DNA of 64,000 nucleotides from Paenibacillus sp. An7 (GCF_009870785.1 NZ_WTWX01000003.1:159133-223132), one strand, 5' to 3'; shown: positions 1 through 9,013, numbered from the stretch's first letter. Translations and numbers: made by a program. The notes: generated by a model from the letters alone, not told the origin.

Positions 1-9
1 AGGTAAATC

Positions 10-831
10 ATGAATCGTAGTTTAAAGAACCGCAACTTCTACCTGATCCCCTACATGTTTTGGATCATTTTCTTCGTCGTTGCTCCGATTCTGTTAATTG
101 TGTATTACTCCTTCTTCAATGTTGAAGGTCAATTTACATTTGAGAATTACGTGAAATTCTTTACACCTGTATATTTGAAAATGACACTCAGCTCATTCTG
201 GTATGCACTGTTGATTACTGTGTTTGCATTGCTTATTTCGTATCCAACCGCTTATTTACTTACGAAAACCAAACATAAACAGTTATGGTTGTTACTCGTT
301 ATTTTGCCAAGCTGGATTAATCTTTTGCTTAAGGCTTACGCATTTATTGGCCTGTTTGGCACGTACGGATTTGCCAACGCGATACTCGAAACGATTGGGA
401 TTGGTACGCAGCAGATTCTATTCACGGATTTTAGCTTTGTTTTCGTATCCGTATATATCTTCATTCCGTTTATGATTCTGCCGATCTTTAATGCGCTTGA
501 AGAGCTGAATCCTTCCCTTATCTATGCAGCTCGAGATTTGGGGGCATCTTCATGGACAACATTCCGGCGCGTTATTTTTCCACTGACACTAAGCGGAGTG
601 CGCTCGGGAATTCAGGCTGTATTTATTCCGGCTTTGTCCCTGTTTATGATTACAAGACTTATTGCCGGTAACCGGGTAATTACCCTGGGTACTGCAATTG
701 AACAGCATTTCTTAGTAACACAAGATTGGGGAATGGGAGCAACGATTGCCGTCTTCCTCATCATTATTATGATTGCCATTATGTTTATTAGTGGGCGTGG
801 AAAGCGGGGTGTACCTCATGGGAAGAAATAG
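10..831 (+). CDS. potB: Spermidine/putrescine ABC transporter permease PotB
   Basis: Inner-membrane permease subunit of the polyamine importer; with PotC it forms the channel energised by PotA, whose gene should lie just left of the window. The 273-residue protein has about six hydrophobic segments, and the permease EAA-type loop is visible near residues 165-190 (LIYAARDLGASSWTTFRRV), which docks the ATPase. The ATG at 10 follows an AGG that is the tail of a ribosome site at the window edge. It overlaps potC by 14 bases and potC overlaps potD by 4, so all three are one operon. Family assignment is firm; polyamine specificity rests on family and gene order. Confidence 0.93.
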   Translation: MNRSLKNRNFYLIPYMFWIIFFVVAPILLIVYYSFFNVEGQFTFENYVKFFTPVYLKMTLSSFWYALLITVFALLISYPTAYLLTKTKHKQLWLLLVILPSWINLLLKAYAFIGLFGTYGFANAILETIGIGTQQILFTDFSFVFVSVYIFIPFMILPIFNALEELNPSLIYAARDLGASSWTTFRRVIFPLTLSGVRSGIQAVFIPALSLFMITRLIAGNRVITLGTAIEQHFLVTQDWGMGATIAVFLIIIMIAIMFISGRGKRGVPHGKK

Positions 832-1621
832 TAAGCTGTCAAATGTATATCTGTTTATTGTTTTTGCCATTTTGTACATGCCGATTCTTTACCTGATCTA
901 CTATTCATTCAATAGTGGCGGAACCATGCAGAACTTTGAAGGCTTCACTCTGGAGTGGTACGAGGAAGTATTTGCGGATACGCGGCTGCTGATTATCGTG
1001 CTGAATACCTTTGTGATTGCACTTCTGTCTGCGGTGGCTTCCACAATCCTGGGCGTGGCTGGTGCTCTAGCGATTCATCAGGTTCGCCGTAAACGTAACA
1101 AGAACACCCTGCTGTCTTTAAACAATGTACTCATTGTAAGTCCGGATGTAATTATCGGTGCATCCTTCCTTATCTTCTTTACGATGCTGGGGATTCAATT
1201 AGGATTTACTTCGGTACTCTTATCACATATTGCATTTAGTGTACCGATTGTCGTGATCATGGTACTGCCTAAGCTGCAAGAGATGAGTTCTACGCTTATT
1301 GATGCGGCACGTGATCTCGGTGCATCGAGTTGGCAGGTGCTGACAAAAGTTATTTTACCTTTTGTAAAGCCAGGAATTTTTGCTGGATTCTTTATGGCCC
1401 TGACCTATTCACTGGACGATTTCGCAGTTACTTTCTTTGTTACCGGGAATGGATTCTCAACGCTGTCAATAGAGATCTACTCGAGGGCAAGACAAGGGGT
1501 ATCTCTGTCCATTAATGCTTTATCGACGCTGTTGTTCTTACTGACCATTATTCTGGTAGTAGGTTACTACTTTATCAATACACGTAACAACAAGCTTCAA
1601 GGAAAGGGGCTGAGACCATGA
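818..1621 (+). CDS. potC: Spermidine/putrescine ABC transporter permease PotC
   Basis: Second membrane permease of the polyamine importer, about 267 residues with six predicted membrane spans and its own EAA loop (LIDAARDLGASSWQVLTKV). The reading frame is open from 773, but I start at the ATG at 818, which begins MGRNSKLSN, follows a GGGGT ribosome site and matches the usual PotC length. The start lies inside the end of potB, indicating translational coupling. It ends in an ATGA overlap with potD. Confidence 0.92.
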   Translation: MGRNSKLSNVYLFIVFAILYMPILYLIYYSFNSGGTMQNFEGFTLEWYEEVFADTRLLIIVLNTFVIALLSAVASTILGVAGALAIHQVRRKRNKNTLLSLNNVLIVSPDVIIGASFLIFFTMLGIQLGFTSVLLSHIAFSVPIVVIMVLPKLQEMSSTLIDAARDLGASSWQVLTKVILPFVKPGIFAGFFMALTYSLDDFAVTFFVTGNGFSTLSIEIYSRARQGVSLSINALSTLLFLLTIILVVGYYFINTRNNKLQGKGLRP

Positions 1622-2688
1622 AGCAGCTGGTACAGACATTTAGTCTTGTGCTGATCGTGGCTTTTGGCCTCATGTATTTTACCTCGGTACTGAATTCTAG
1701 TGAAGGATATTCTGGAGGTAATACACTTACCATCTATAACTGGGGTGATTACATTGACCCCGAACTGATCGCTGAGTTTGAGGAAGAAAGCGGGATGAAG
1801 GTTGTTTATCAGACGTTTGACTCTAATGAGGCGATGATGACTAAAATTCAGCAAGGAGGAACGACGTATGATGTCGTGATTCCTTCGGAATATGCAATCA
1901 GCAAAATGAAAGAGGAAGATCTGCTGATCCCTCTCGATCATTCAAAAGTACCGAACCTTAAATATATCGATGAGAGGTTCCTGAATCTTTCTTTTGATGA
2001 AGGTAACCAGTATTCGATTCCTTATTTCTGGGGAACGGTCGGGGTTGTATTTAATCCAGAATTAACGGACCTTACATTTAAGAGTTGGGACGATCTGTGG
2101 GACCCAAGTCTGAAGAATCAGATCTTGCTCGTGGACGGAGCACGTGAAGTGATCGGAATGGGCCTGAACAGTCTGCATTACTCTCTAAATGATACCAACG
2201 AAGAGCATCTGCAAGAAGCACTTGCCAAATTGTCTAAGCTCACACCTAACGTGAAAGCGATCGTCGGAGATGAGATTAAGATGCTGCTCGCAGGTGAAGA
2301 AGGTGCAGTGGGTCTCGTTTGGTCAGGGGATGCTTCAGAGATCATGGATGAGAATGAGAAGCTCGATTATGTGGTACCGGAAGAAGGCTCGAATCTGTGG
2401 TTTGATAACATGGTCATTCCAAAGACAGCGAAGAATATAGAAGGTGCTCATCAGTTTATTAACTTTATGTTAGATCCAGAGCATGCTGCACGTAATGCAG
2501 AGTATGTTGGATATTCCACACCAAATGCTGGAGCACTAGAACTTCTTCCCGAAGAAGTTTCAAGTGATGAACGTTTTTATCCAAATGAGGAATTGACGGA
2601 GAAGCTTGAGGTGTATGATAACCTTGGCAAACGAATGCTTGCTCATTACAACGATCTGTTCCTCATCTTCAAAATGCACCCGAAGTGA
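1618..2688 (+). CDS. potD: Spermidine/putrescine-binding protein PotD
   Basis: Extracytoplasmic polyamine-binding component of the PotABCD importer, 356 residues. After an N-terminal hydrophobic segment (about residues 5-22), the mature part starts with LTIYNWGDYIDPELIAEF, a hallmark of PotD/PotF proteins, and continues as a type II periplasmic-binding fold. The ATG overlaps the potC stop (ATGA). Unusually, the N-terminal segment has no lipobox cysteine, whereas binding proteins of Gram-positive ABC importers are normally lipoproteins. Here it is either held by an uncleaved N-terminal membrane helix or secreted. The operon ends at the hairpin downstream. Confidence 0.92.
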   Translation: MKQLVQTFSLVLIVAFGLMYFTSVLNSSEGYSGGNTLTIYNWGDYIDPELIAEFEEESGMKVVYQTFDSNEAMMTKIQQGGTTYDVVIPSEYAISKMKEEDLLIPLDHSKVPNLKYIDERFLNLSFDEGNQYSIPYFWGTVGVVFNPELTDLTFKSWDDLWDPSLKNQILLVDGAREVIGMGLNSLHYSLNDTNEEHLQEALAKLSKLTPNVKAIVGDEIKMLLAGEEGAVGLVWSGDASEIMDENEKLDYVVPEEGSNLWFDNMVIPKTAKNIEGAHQFINFMLDPEHAARNAEYVGYSTPNAGALELLPEEVSSDERFYPNEELTEKLEVYDNLGKRMLAHYNDLFLIFKMHPK

Positions 2689-2722
2689 ATAATGGGGATA
2701 ACCTGTGTATATATAGATAGTC

Positions 2723-2756
2723 AAAGAACCTTATCCACATGTGGATAAGGTTCTTT
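2723..2756. terminator. 34-bp perfect palindrome after potD containing two DnaA-box 9-mers
   Basis: A perfect 17+17 palindrome follows potD. Its centre is TTATCCACA directly abutting TGTGGATAA, that is, two consensus DnaA-box 9-mers head to head. The T-tract that follows is broken (ggttttcg), so it is a moderate intrinsic terminator at best. It could be a terminator, a DnaA-binding site, or both. Confidence 0.6.
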
Positions 2757-2840
2757 GGTTTTCGAACCAGAGATTCAACCACCTAAATTGCTTTGGCTGC
2801 TTTCAATTAAATGATAAATGTTATATACTTAAATTATATA

Positions 2841-2860
2841 CTTACTTAAAGTTAGTTAAG
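2841..2860. promoter_or_regulatory. Candidate operator upstream of the nitroreductase gene
   Basis: An imperfect dyad, CTTAnnTAAnnTTAnnTAAG, lies about 80 bases before the nitroreductase start, in an AT-rich stretch that also carries two copies of ATATACTTA. It resembles sites used by small winged-helix repressors (HxlR or MarR type) that often control nitroreductases. No regulator gene is adjacent, so this is tentative. Confidence 0.3.
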
Positions 2861-2941
2861 GTGATATATAACACATACATATCAGGTTTATAGAAACAAA
2901 ATGTAGAAATCCACTTCAGACCAAAAGAGAGGAAGATCAGG

Positions 2942-3568
2942 ATGGGAGAATTACAATCCGTAATTAAACAACGGCGTTCGGCGATGAAGTTTCATAAAGA
3001 AGTGAAGATTAGTAAAGAGGAACTAAACCAAATATTTGCAGTTAACAAATATGCTCCCTCTGCGTTTAATTTGCAGCATGCTCACTATGTTGTTTTAACT
3101 ACGCCGGAAGAAAAAGCATTAGCTTATGAGGCTTCAGGTCAATATAAAGTACAGACAGCATCTGCTGTCATTATCGTAATCGGTGACACGAAGGCATACC
3201 AGCAAGTAGGACGGATTAATGAGGGAATGCTGACACTTGGGATGATGTCTCAAATTGAATATGATTTGGAGATTAGCAGTGTGACGGAAATGTATGAATC
3301 AAGAGGACCTGTATTTCAACGAGAAGAAGCGATTCGTAATGCCAGCCTGTCTGCCATGCAGTTCATGCTAATTGCGAAGGACATGGGATGGGATACCTGC
3401 CCGATGATCGGATATGATGAAGCAAAACTAGCCTCACTTTTACAGCTCTCAGCACATCATATTCCTGTCATGATGATTACCATGGGGAAAGCGGATGAAA
3501 GCAAAGTGAGACCTCGGGGCTACCGCAAGCCGGTAGATGAATTTGTGACTTGGAATTCGATGGCCTGA
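2942..3568 (+). CDS. NAD(P)H nitroreductase family protein
   Basis: FMN-dependent oxidoreductase of the nitroreductase superfamily, 208 residues, cytosolic; such enzymes reduce nitro compounds, quinones or flavins with NAD(P)H. The N-terminus (VIKQRRSAMKFH) carries the R-R-S FMN-phosphate binding pattern. The segment APSAFNLQHAHYVVL and the C-terminal MMITMGKADESKVRPRGYRKP are typical of the YodC/YdgI-like branch. The start is an ATG preceded by a GAGGAAG ribosome site. It is a single-gene unit between the potD palindrome and a bidirectional terminator. The physiological substrate cannot be read from sequence. Confidence 0.88.
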   Translation: MGELQSVIKQRRSAMKFHKEVKISKEELNQIFAVNKYAPSAFNLQHAHYVVLTTPEEKALAYEASGQYKVQTASAVIIVIGDTKAYQQVGRINEGMLTLGMMSQIEYDLEISSVTEMYESRGPVFQREEAIRNASLSAMQFMLIAKDMGWDTCPMIGYDEAKLASLLQLSAHHIPVMMITMGKADESKVRPRGYRKPVDEFVTWNSMA

Positions 3569-3572
3569 ATAA

Positions 3573-3622
3573 AAAAAGGATGAATGGTAGTTTCTTATCA
3601 GAACTACGGATTCATCCTTTTT
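3573..3622. terminator. Bidirectional terminator
   Basis: Long hairpin (AAAAAGGATGAAT arm, ATTCATCCTTTTT arm) with T-runs on both strands. It lies between the nitroreductase gene (+) and the small convergent gene ending at 3629 (-). Confidence 0.85.
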
Positions 3623-3628
3623 TATTGG

Positions 3629-3907
3629 TTACCGGTGAGCTGCTGTATTCATGGCGAGCTCTGCAAGGGAGTGATCCTTTTTTTTGACATAAATCTCATA
3701 TAGGGTATTCGCTGTAGAAGAAGACTTCTGTTTGCTCGTGTCCACCATATGAGTCTTGTAATCGATATAGTGTGCGTTGAGATTTAAGATTTTCTTATGG
3801 AAATCCTCTTCATTATGAGAGGCATAAAGCTGGATTTTGTAGCGTGAGAATAACTTTCTGTAGGCAAGGGTGAAGAAATGGTCAACGGTACCGATTCGCT
3901 GGGACAT
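3629..3907 (-). CDS. Small hypothetical protein, 92 residues
   Basis: I do not recognise a family. The frame is open from 3964, but the best start is the ATG at 3907, which has an AAAGGAG ribosome site 7-8 bases upstream; the longer reading lacks one. The product (begins MSQRIGTVDHFF) is hydrophilic and basic, with no signal peptide or membrane segment, so it is probably cytosolic. It stands alone, ends at a bidirectional terminator, and its upstream region is AT-rich. A real gene is likely from the ribosome site and terminator; function is unknown. Confidence 0.6.
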   Translation of the reverse strand: MSQRIGTVDHFFTLAYRKLFSRYKIQLYASHNEEDFHKKILNLNAHYIDYKTHMVDTSKQKSSSTANTLYEIYVKKKDHSLAELAMNTAAHR

Positions 3908-4063
3908 AGATAACACTCCTTTACATTTGATGGAGAGGTGAGGGAGGGGAGTCATTATAAACATCTCATAAGCAAAAAAGTAAATACTTTCTGCTCAACA
4001 ATTTATAAAATTGATGATTGTAAATTCTATTTTATTAACTGCTCTATCGTTTTATGACAAATA

Positions 4064-4097
4064 AAAAACAGCGCGCCGCACTGCACCGCACTGTTTT
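4064..4097 (-). terminator. Terminator of the aldo/keto reductase gene
   Basis: Hairpin with AAAACAG and CTGTTTT outer arms and a GC-rich interior, followed on the minus strand by a T-run. It sits just after the reductase stop at 4128. Confidence 0.7.
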
Positions 4098-4127
4098 CTA
4101 TATGAATACGATTTAAGAAGAGAATCA

Positions 4128-5057
4128 TTAGGAGAAGATACGACCAATCTCCGTAATTTCTGCTTGAGATAGTGTCACATCAAGGGCTTTTAAGTTATTA
4201 ACCACTTGTTCTGGACGTTTCGCACCTGGAATAAGTGCATCTACAGACGGCTGAGTAAGATACCAGGCGAGAACTAGATGAGCTACTTCGACCTGTTTAG
4301 CATCTGCCATCGTACGAAGCTGCTCGACTTTGTCCAAGTTTCTCACAAACTGCTCACCTTGAAACTGTGGATTGTTTTTTCTGAGATCATCGAATGTAGT
4401 ATCTTTATTATATTTACCTGCGAGAAGTCCAGATACCAATGGGAAATACGGAATAAAGGTAATTTGGTTTGCTGCTGTATAAGGGAGAATCTCTTTCTCT
4501 ACTTCCCGATTTAATAGATTATATTCGGATTGAAGTACATCAACATAACCATCCTTATTTGCTTCTTTAAGCTGGTCGATCGAGAAGTTAGATACTCCGA
4601 TGGCGCGAATTTTTCCCTCGTCTTTTAGACGCCGTAACATACCTACCGCCTCATCTTTGGGAGTATGCTCATCTGGAAAATGAATATAATAGAGGTCTAT
4701 GTAATCCGTCTGTAGACGTTTAAGGCTGTCTTCGACCTGTTTTTTCAGGAATTCTGGTTTGTTGTTTGGTTTATAATCATCATTCTCATCATGGGCACCT
4801 TTTGTGGCAATCATGACCTGATCGCGAGCTTTGAGCTCCTTGATCACCTGACCGGTTAGTTCTTCAGAACGTCCAGGGCCATAAATAAATGCGGTATCTA
4901 GGAGATTCACTCCATTCTGAATGGCTGTGCGAACGACTTCCTTACCCTGCTCCTCATTCAGGTTGGGGTATAAGTTATGCCCTCCCACTGCGTTTGCTCC
5001 AAGTCCGATTGGATTTACATAAAGATCTGATTTACCGAGTTTTGTATGTTTCGTCAA
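4128..5057 (-). CDS. Aldo/keto reductase (IolS-like)
   Basis: NADPH-dependent aldehyde/ketone reductase with a TIM-barrel fold, 309 residues. The catalytic tetrad is visible: Asp54 and Tyr59 in LLDTAFIYG, Lys86 in IATKGA, and His126 in YYIHFPD. The GVSNFS and SEYNLLNR blocks fit the AKR11/IolS branch. Translation starts at a TTG (5057) with a GGGAGG ribosome site 8 bases upstream; an ATG between them is out of frame and stops at once. A TATAAT element lies about 35 bases upstream. The substrate is unknown. Confidence 0.88.
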   Translation of the reverse strand: MTKHTKLGKSDLYVNPIGLGANAVGGHNLYPNLNEEQGKEVVRTAIQNGVNLLDTAFIYGPGRSEELTGQVIKELKARDQVMIATKGAHDENDDYKPNNKPEFLKKQVEDSLKRLQTDYIDLYYIHFPDEHTPKDEAVGMLRRLKDEGKIRAIGVSNFSIDQLKEANKDGYVDVLQSEYNLLNREVEKEILPYTAANQITFIPYFPLVSGLLAGKYNKDTTFDDLRKNNPQFQGEQFVRNLDKVEQLRTMADAKQVEVAHLVLAWYLTQPSVDALIPGAKRPEQVVNNLKALDVTLSQAEITEIGRIFS

Positions 5058-5161
5058 TTCATTCGCCTCCCTATAGTTATATATAACACAAATTATACAA
5101 AATAAATCTGCGGAAATCAGAAATAACCTCTGACTAACTAGCCAGAGGGAGGTATAAGCCT

Positions 5162-5185
5162 AAGTAAATCATGTTTAATTTACTT
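5162..5185. repeat. Short inverted repeat over the flavoprotein stop codon
   Basis: AAGTAAAT, an 8-base loop, then ATTTACTT: a perfect 8-bp stem that spans the stop codon of the flavoprotein gene. It has no clear T-tract. It may be a weak terminator or an mRNA 3-prime stem. Confidence 0.4.
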
Positions 5186-6389
5186 GGGGTCTATTTTGAA
5201 GATAGATTCCAAGATCTGGATTAGATCCTTTCACAATTACATCACGCAAAATGCGGGACAACACAGCATTATACACAGTTCCGTTATCTCCATAACCCAT
5301 AATGACATAACAGTGAGGATACTGCTCGTATTGTCCTATCATCGGCAGCCCATCATGAGTTCCGCCGTAAAAGGCCCCCAGATAAAATTCAGGTTCTGCC
5401 TGAAGATTAGGGAAAAGCTTAAAAAGTTCTTTCATCAGCTTATCGCGGGTATGAAGAATCTTCGAGTCTCGAGTAGAGGCATAGGCAGTATCCTTATCCA
5501 ATCCGCCAATAATAACCCGATCGTCTGGTGTAGTTCGAAGGTATATATATGGGCGGGCTGTCTCCCATATAAGCGCCCGTTTATACCAACTGGATAAATC
5601 GGGTACAGGCGTAGTAATAACAGCATAGGAACTGTTTATAACTACATTTTTTTCTACTTTAAATTCTTGATTCTCATATCCAGCAGCAATGATTACATGT
5701 TTTGCTTTGATCTGATGCCGATTCTTCGTATAAAAGATAGCAGAATCCTCTTCAAAACGGTGTCCGGTAACCTGAGTTTCAGCCCATACTTTACCGCCCA
5801 CCTTTTCTACTGCTTCAAAAAGCCCATAAATGAATTTTAGCGGATTCATCTCTGCATCGTCATAGTAATAAAGTGCTGCTTGTTTACGAAAAGGAAAGTG
5901 GCTGCTTATTTTCTCTTCATCCCAGCGATCCACATGAAACCCGTATTTGTTAAGCAGTTTATGCTCCTGTTCGAGAGCAGGGATATCTTTCTCGTAACTT
6001 GCATAATACAGGCTGTCCCTGCGAACAAAATTAGCATCTATTGGCAGTTGACTGCATGTCGTTTCAATATCATGAATTGCCTGCTCACATAGCTTTAGAT
6101 GCCTGGCTGCTATTTCTTCCCCAAACGTATTGGCAAGGGAAACAAAACTTTTATCGCCTGCATATTGGATCAGAGCTGTGTTCGTGCTGGAACTTCCCTC
6201 ACCAATTCGCCGCTGGTCTACCACGACAACCTTCAAACCTTCTTTGGCAAGAAGATAGGCAGATTGTGCTCCCGAACTCCCCCCGCCAATGACAAGTACA
6301 TCACATACAACATCCTCGGTCAGTGGCGGGTAAGATGCAGGATTAGTCACGGTGGTGGGCCAGTACAATTTGCCGCTTAGTAAATCCAT
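5175..6389 (-). CDS. FAD-dependent oxidoreductase, DAO family (paralogue 1)
   Basis: Flavoprotein of the D-amino-acid oxidase/glycine oxidase superfamily, 404 residues, predicted cytosolic. The Rossmann dinucleotide motif is near residues 32-40 (VLVIGGGSSGAQ), followed by an acidic strand end and the SSSTNTALIQYAGDK substrate/FAD loop; the C-terminal FAD motif is GYGDNGTVYN. The same 404-residue layout, including the LYWPTTV start block, recurs at 9106-10320. The related protein at 10460-12013 adds a Rieske domain. The ATG at 6389 has an AAGGAGG site about 12 bases upstream. The amine or acid substrate is unknown; no partner dehydrogenase is adjacent. Confidence 0.85.
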   Translation of the reverse strand: MDLLSGKLYWPTTVTNPASYPPLTEDVVCDVLVIGGGSSGAQSAYLLAKEGLKVVVVDQRRIGEGSSSTNTALIQYAGDKSFVSLANTFGEEIAARHLKLCEQAIHDIETTCSQLPIDANFVRRDSLYYASYEKDIPALEQEHKLLNKYGFHVDRWDEEKISSHFPFRKQAALYYYDDAEMNPLKFIYGLFEAVEKVGGKVWAETQVTGHRFEEDSAIFYTKNRHQIKAKHVIIAAGYENQEFKVEKNVVINSSYAVITTPVPDLSSWYKRALIWETARPYIYLRTTPDDRVIIGGLDKDTAYASTRDSKILHTRDKLMKELFKLFPNLQAEPEFYLGAFYGGTHDGLPMIGQYEQYPHCYVIMGYGDNGTVYNAVLSRILRDVIVKGSNPDLGIYLQNRPQVN

Positions 6390-6479
6390 TAGGACGTAAA
6401 GCCTCCTTATTTATCTCAGATTGGCTTTAGTATGGATGAGTAAGGGCTTATGCATACAAAGATGGCAGAGGAGGGGATA

Positions 6480-7439
6480 TTAGGGCTGTGTAATGTTGAT
6501 ATTGCTTGAAGTGGCACGTATCTTTATGAGTTCCGTTCCTGTTCGCATAGATTCCGGGGTACGCACATTACCTGATACGGTCTGTGCATCAAAGTATCCA
6601 GCAAAGTCACTGGCAGCTACGACATTGATATTTCCCGAGATTGTTTCAATATCTAAGCCTGCTGCTGTATTTTGGACAAGATGAATATCACCCGATTTCA
6701 TGCGGATCGTGCCTTCACCGGATAATCCATTTATTTTCAGATTTCCAGAAGTAAGGTCGGCCTTTAGATCCCCTTGGATATCTTCGATCTTAACATCCCC
6801 TGACAGGAGCTTCATCGTAATTTCGTCAGCCTCTATGGAGCTTAGCTTTACGTTTCCAGAAGTGAGTTCAAAGCTGGCAGCCTCGGTAACCTCGACCTGA
6901 TCTGCCTTCACCTCACCGGAAGTGAGTTTTGCAGAAAATGAATTGGCTTTAATATTGTTCAAATTCAGATTGCCTGAGGTAGATGTAAGCGTGATTCGAT
7001 TTGCATTAAGCCCCGTGATATTCTGATCGCTTGAGATAATTTCAAGTGTGAATTCCGAAAGTCTTTTTTGTTTTGGTACGGAAATTTCCATTTCATTTTT
7101 ACTAAAATCGGTGGAGAAGCTAAAGAAGGAGAACGAATCTTTCGAGCGGGTATTAATCGTTAGCAGGGCATTTTCTGGCTGAAGTTGGTTTAGCTGTTCT
7201 ATGGTATCTGGGTTCCATTTTCCTTTAAAATGAACGGAGACTTGATCATCGTCTGTTGAAGTAAATACGATGTTCGTGCTGTCTTCGGTTTGGACGAGCA
7301 GGGAATTAACGTTCGCCGCGTCAAAACTCAGCTTTTGATCATAGTCTTCACGTTTGTCCCCGAATTCATATCCGAAGAAGGTAACTCCGATGAGACCGAC
7401 TACAATGCAGAGAATGGCAAGCCTTATAGCATTTTTCAT
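6480..7439 (-). CDS. DUF4097 beta-helix repeat membrane-anchored protein
   Basis: 319-residue protein with one N-terminal membrane segment (residues 5-25) and a long stretch of short repeats of the form LTSGNVKLSSIEAD, predicted to wind into a right-handed beta-helix (DUF4097, as in YvlB/LiaG-like proteins). It is probably exposed outside the membrane. It is the last gene of a PadR-HAAS-DUF4097 operon, spaced one base from the gene before it. Such trios are widespread in Firmicutes and linked to envelope stress or signalling, but the mechanism is not established. Confidence 0.85.
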   Translation of the reverse strand: MKNAIRLAILCIVVGLIGVTFFGYEFGDKREDYDQKLSFDAANVNSLLVQTEDSTNIVFTSTDDDQVSVHFKGKWNPDTIEQLNQLQPENALLTINTRSKDSFSFFSFSTDFSKNEMEISVPKQKRLSEFTLEIISSDQNITGLNANRITLTSTSGNLNLNNIKANSFSAKLTSGEVKADQVEVTEAASFELTSGNVKLSSIEADEITMKLLSGDVKIEDIQGDLKADLTSGNLKINGLSGEGTIRMKSGDIHLVQNTAAGLDIETISGNINVVAASDFAGYFDAQTVSGNVRTPESMRTGTELIKIRATSSNINITQP

Positions 7440-7440
7440 A

Positions 7441-8082
7441 TTAATGCTCCTTTCCTTTCAGTACTGTGCGGTTCCACTTGAAATATCCTGCAGTCCATTG
7501 CCCTAGTCTTCTCATAGACCAAAGGGTGAAGATCCCAACCAGAATACCGATTCCAAAAAAAACAAGACTGACAAAAAGTTCAGGAAGCACTACTTGCTTA
7601 TGAATCATAATAAAATCAAGGATGGCTAGTAGGGGAGCGAGGATTCCGGATACGGATATTCCAGCCACTGAGATCCACAGAGCCCAAATCGTTAGAGCGA
7701 TCGGCAAGGCAAGAAGGAGATCTAAGAATACCAATCCGATTGCTCTAAAGAAACGCGCAGTTGTTCCTTGGTTAGATGTTTCTTTGGGAACAGAGGGAGA
7801 TCCTTGTGACGACCTATTGTACGGGGTCAGCTCTTCATTGTGAACTCGACCCTGAGACAAGAGCTCCCTATCTTGAAAATCTTGAAAATAACGGTCACCC
7901 AGCGCTTCCTTTATTAAATCCTCTGGATTTCCTAGTTCAACGGCAATCTCTATTTCGCTTTTTCCTTCGGACAGTCCCATATCAAAATGCTGCTCGTAGT
8001 CACTGAGTAGTTCTGCACGTTCCTGAGCATCAAGGGGATCCAGTCCTTCTTTCATTCTGTTCATAAACTGAAGCCTATTCAT
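7441..8082 (-). CDS. HAAS/DUF1700 domain membrane protein
   Basis: 213-residue protein. The N-terminal 80 residues form a helical HAAS-like domain (MKEGLDPLDAQERAELLSDY, then ELGNPEDLIKEALGDRYF). A polar linker follows, then four hydrophobic stretches from about residue 110. Its ATG overlaps the end of padR by 8 bases, so expression is coupled. In this family the HAAS protein pairs with a PadR regulator and a DUF4097 protein, probably passing a membrane signal; that role is inference. Confidence 0.85.
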   Translation of the reverse strand: MNRLQFMNRMKEGLDPLDAQERAELLSDYEQHFDMGLSEGKSEIEIAVELGNPEDLIKEALGDRYFQDFQDRELLSQGRVHNEELTPYNRSSQGSPSVPKETSNQGTTARFFRAIGLVFLDLLLALPIALTIWALWISVAGISVSGILAPLLAILDFIMIHKQVVLPELFVSLVFFGIGILVGIFTLWSMRRLGQWTAGYFKWNRTVLKGKEH

Positions 8083-8404
8083 TAGCTTCTCCTTCCTTCA
8101 GCAGGGAGCTGACGCTGTCTACAAATTCATTCCATTCAGACTGCAGTACACGCATATAATGCACGCCTGTCTCTGTAAGTCGGTAATATTTTCTTGGGGG
8201 GCCTTCGGTAGATTCCCTAAGATAAGTTGTACAGTATCCATCGGATACAAGCCGTCTGAGGAGGGGGTATAAGGCACCTTCTGCAATTTCAATATGCTGA
8301 GATACAGCTTGAGCCAGTTCATATCCATAACGGTCTCTGCGGTGGATTAGGACGAGGACACACAGCTCGAGTACGCCCTTTTTAAACTGAGTATTCACAT
8401 TCAT
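8075..8404 (-). CDS. PadR family transcriptional regulator
   Basis: 109-residue winged-helix repressor of the PadR family: FKKGVLELCVLVLIHRRDRYGYELAQAV marks helix 1 to the recognition region, and EGALYPLLRRLVSDGY the winged helix. The start is ATG 8404, with AAAGGA about 9 bases upstream; the upstream ATG at 8422 has no ribosome site. It heads the operon with the HAAS and DUF4097 genes and probably autoregulates it. The upstream AACATTAGTTAACGTT-like dyad on the minus strand is a plausible operator. Confidence 0.88.
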   Translation of the reverse strand: MNVNTQFKKGVLELCVLVLIHRRDRYGYELAQAVSQHIEIAEGALYPLLRRLVSDGYCTTYLRESTEGPPRKYYRLTETGVHYMRVLQSEWNEFVDSVSSLLKEGEANE

Positions 8405-8614
8405 CCTATATGTTCCTTTCATGTTATGAAATAACGTTAACTAATGTTCTATACTATGTACTGGTTATTATACACTACTGCACATTATTTACTACCTTTC
8501 GATATAAATTTTGGGAAAAATATCCTTTTGTTATTGATATACAAGTATGAAAACATCGTGAAAATCGTTTTATCCTGTGCCATTCGGGTAAATTTGCAGA
8601 AGGAGGGATGGAAC

Positions 8615-9013
8615 GTGAAAGCTAAAATTCATAATGATATTGATAAAGGAGATTCTTCACACAACCCTTCAGGGAAGAAAGGAAGGTTTCGTGTACATTT
8701 ACATCGAAAGAAAAATTCACTTGTTAAAAAAAGAATTGAAATAAGAAATCGTTATGAAACCGCCCATATGGCGAGTGAGATCATAACAGCCATTTTGTAT
8801 CTGGCCGGTAGTTTTTTTCTCTTCTATCCAGATTTAAAAGTGATTGGTTCTATTATGTTTATCCTAGGGAGTATTCAAATGCTCGTGCGTTCTTTGATCC
8901 GCATGTCCTATCTGATAAAGCTAAAAAAGTGGGATTATAGGGATAGGCAATCTTCGGTGGAAGGAGAAGCACAAACAGATGCAGAGGCCTATCTTAATTC
9001 AGAGCTCAAGTAA
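8615..9013 (+). CDS. YrhK-like domain membrane protein
   Basis: 132-residue protein with a basic, polar N-terminal 45 residues and a C-terminal YrhK-type domain: two membrane helices around IITAILYLAGSFFLFYP and GSIMFILGSIQMLVRSLIR. Although the frame is open from 8444, the start is a GTG at 8615, with an AAGGAGGG site seven bases upstream. YrhK domains occur as small membrane proteins or accessory cytosolic-membrane modules with no established function. It is divergent from padR and has a bidirectional terminator downstream. Confidence 0.75.
   Translation: MKAKIHNDIDKGDSSHNPSGKKGRFRVHLHRKKNSLVKKRIEIRNRYETAHMASEIITAILYLAGSFFLFYPDLKVIGSIMFILGSIQMLVRSLIRMSYLIKLKKWDYRDRQSSVEGEAQTDAEAYLNSELK

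Noticed and set aside
2723..2756. Replication origin suggested by two DnaA boxes
   Set aside because: There is only one box pair, with no DnaA-box cluster, AT-rich unwinding region, or dnaA/dnaN genes nearby.
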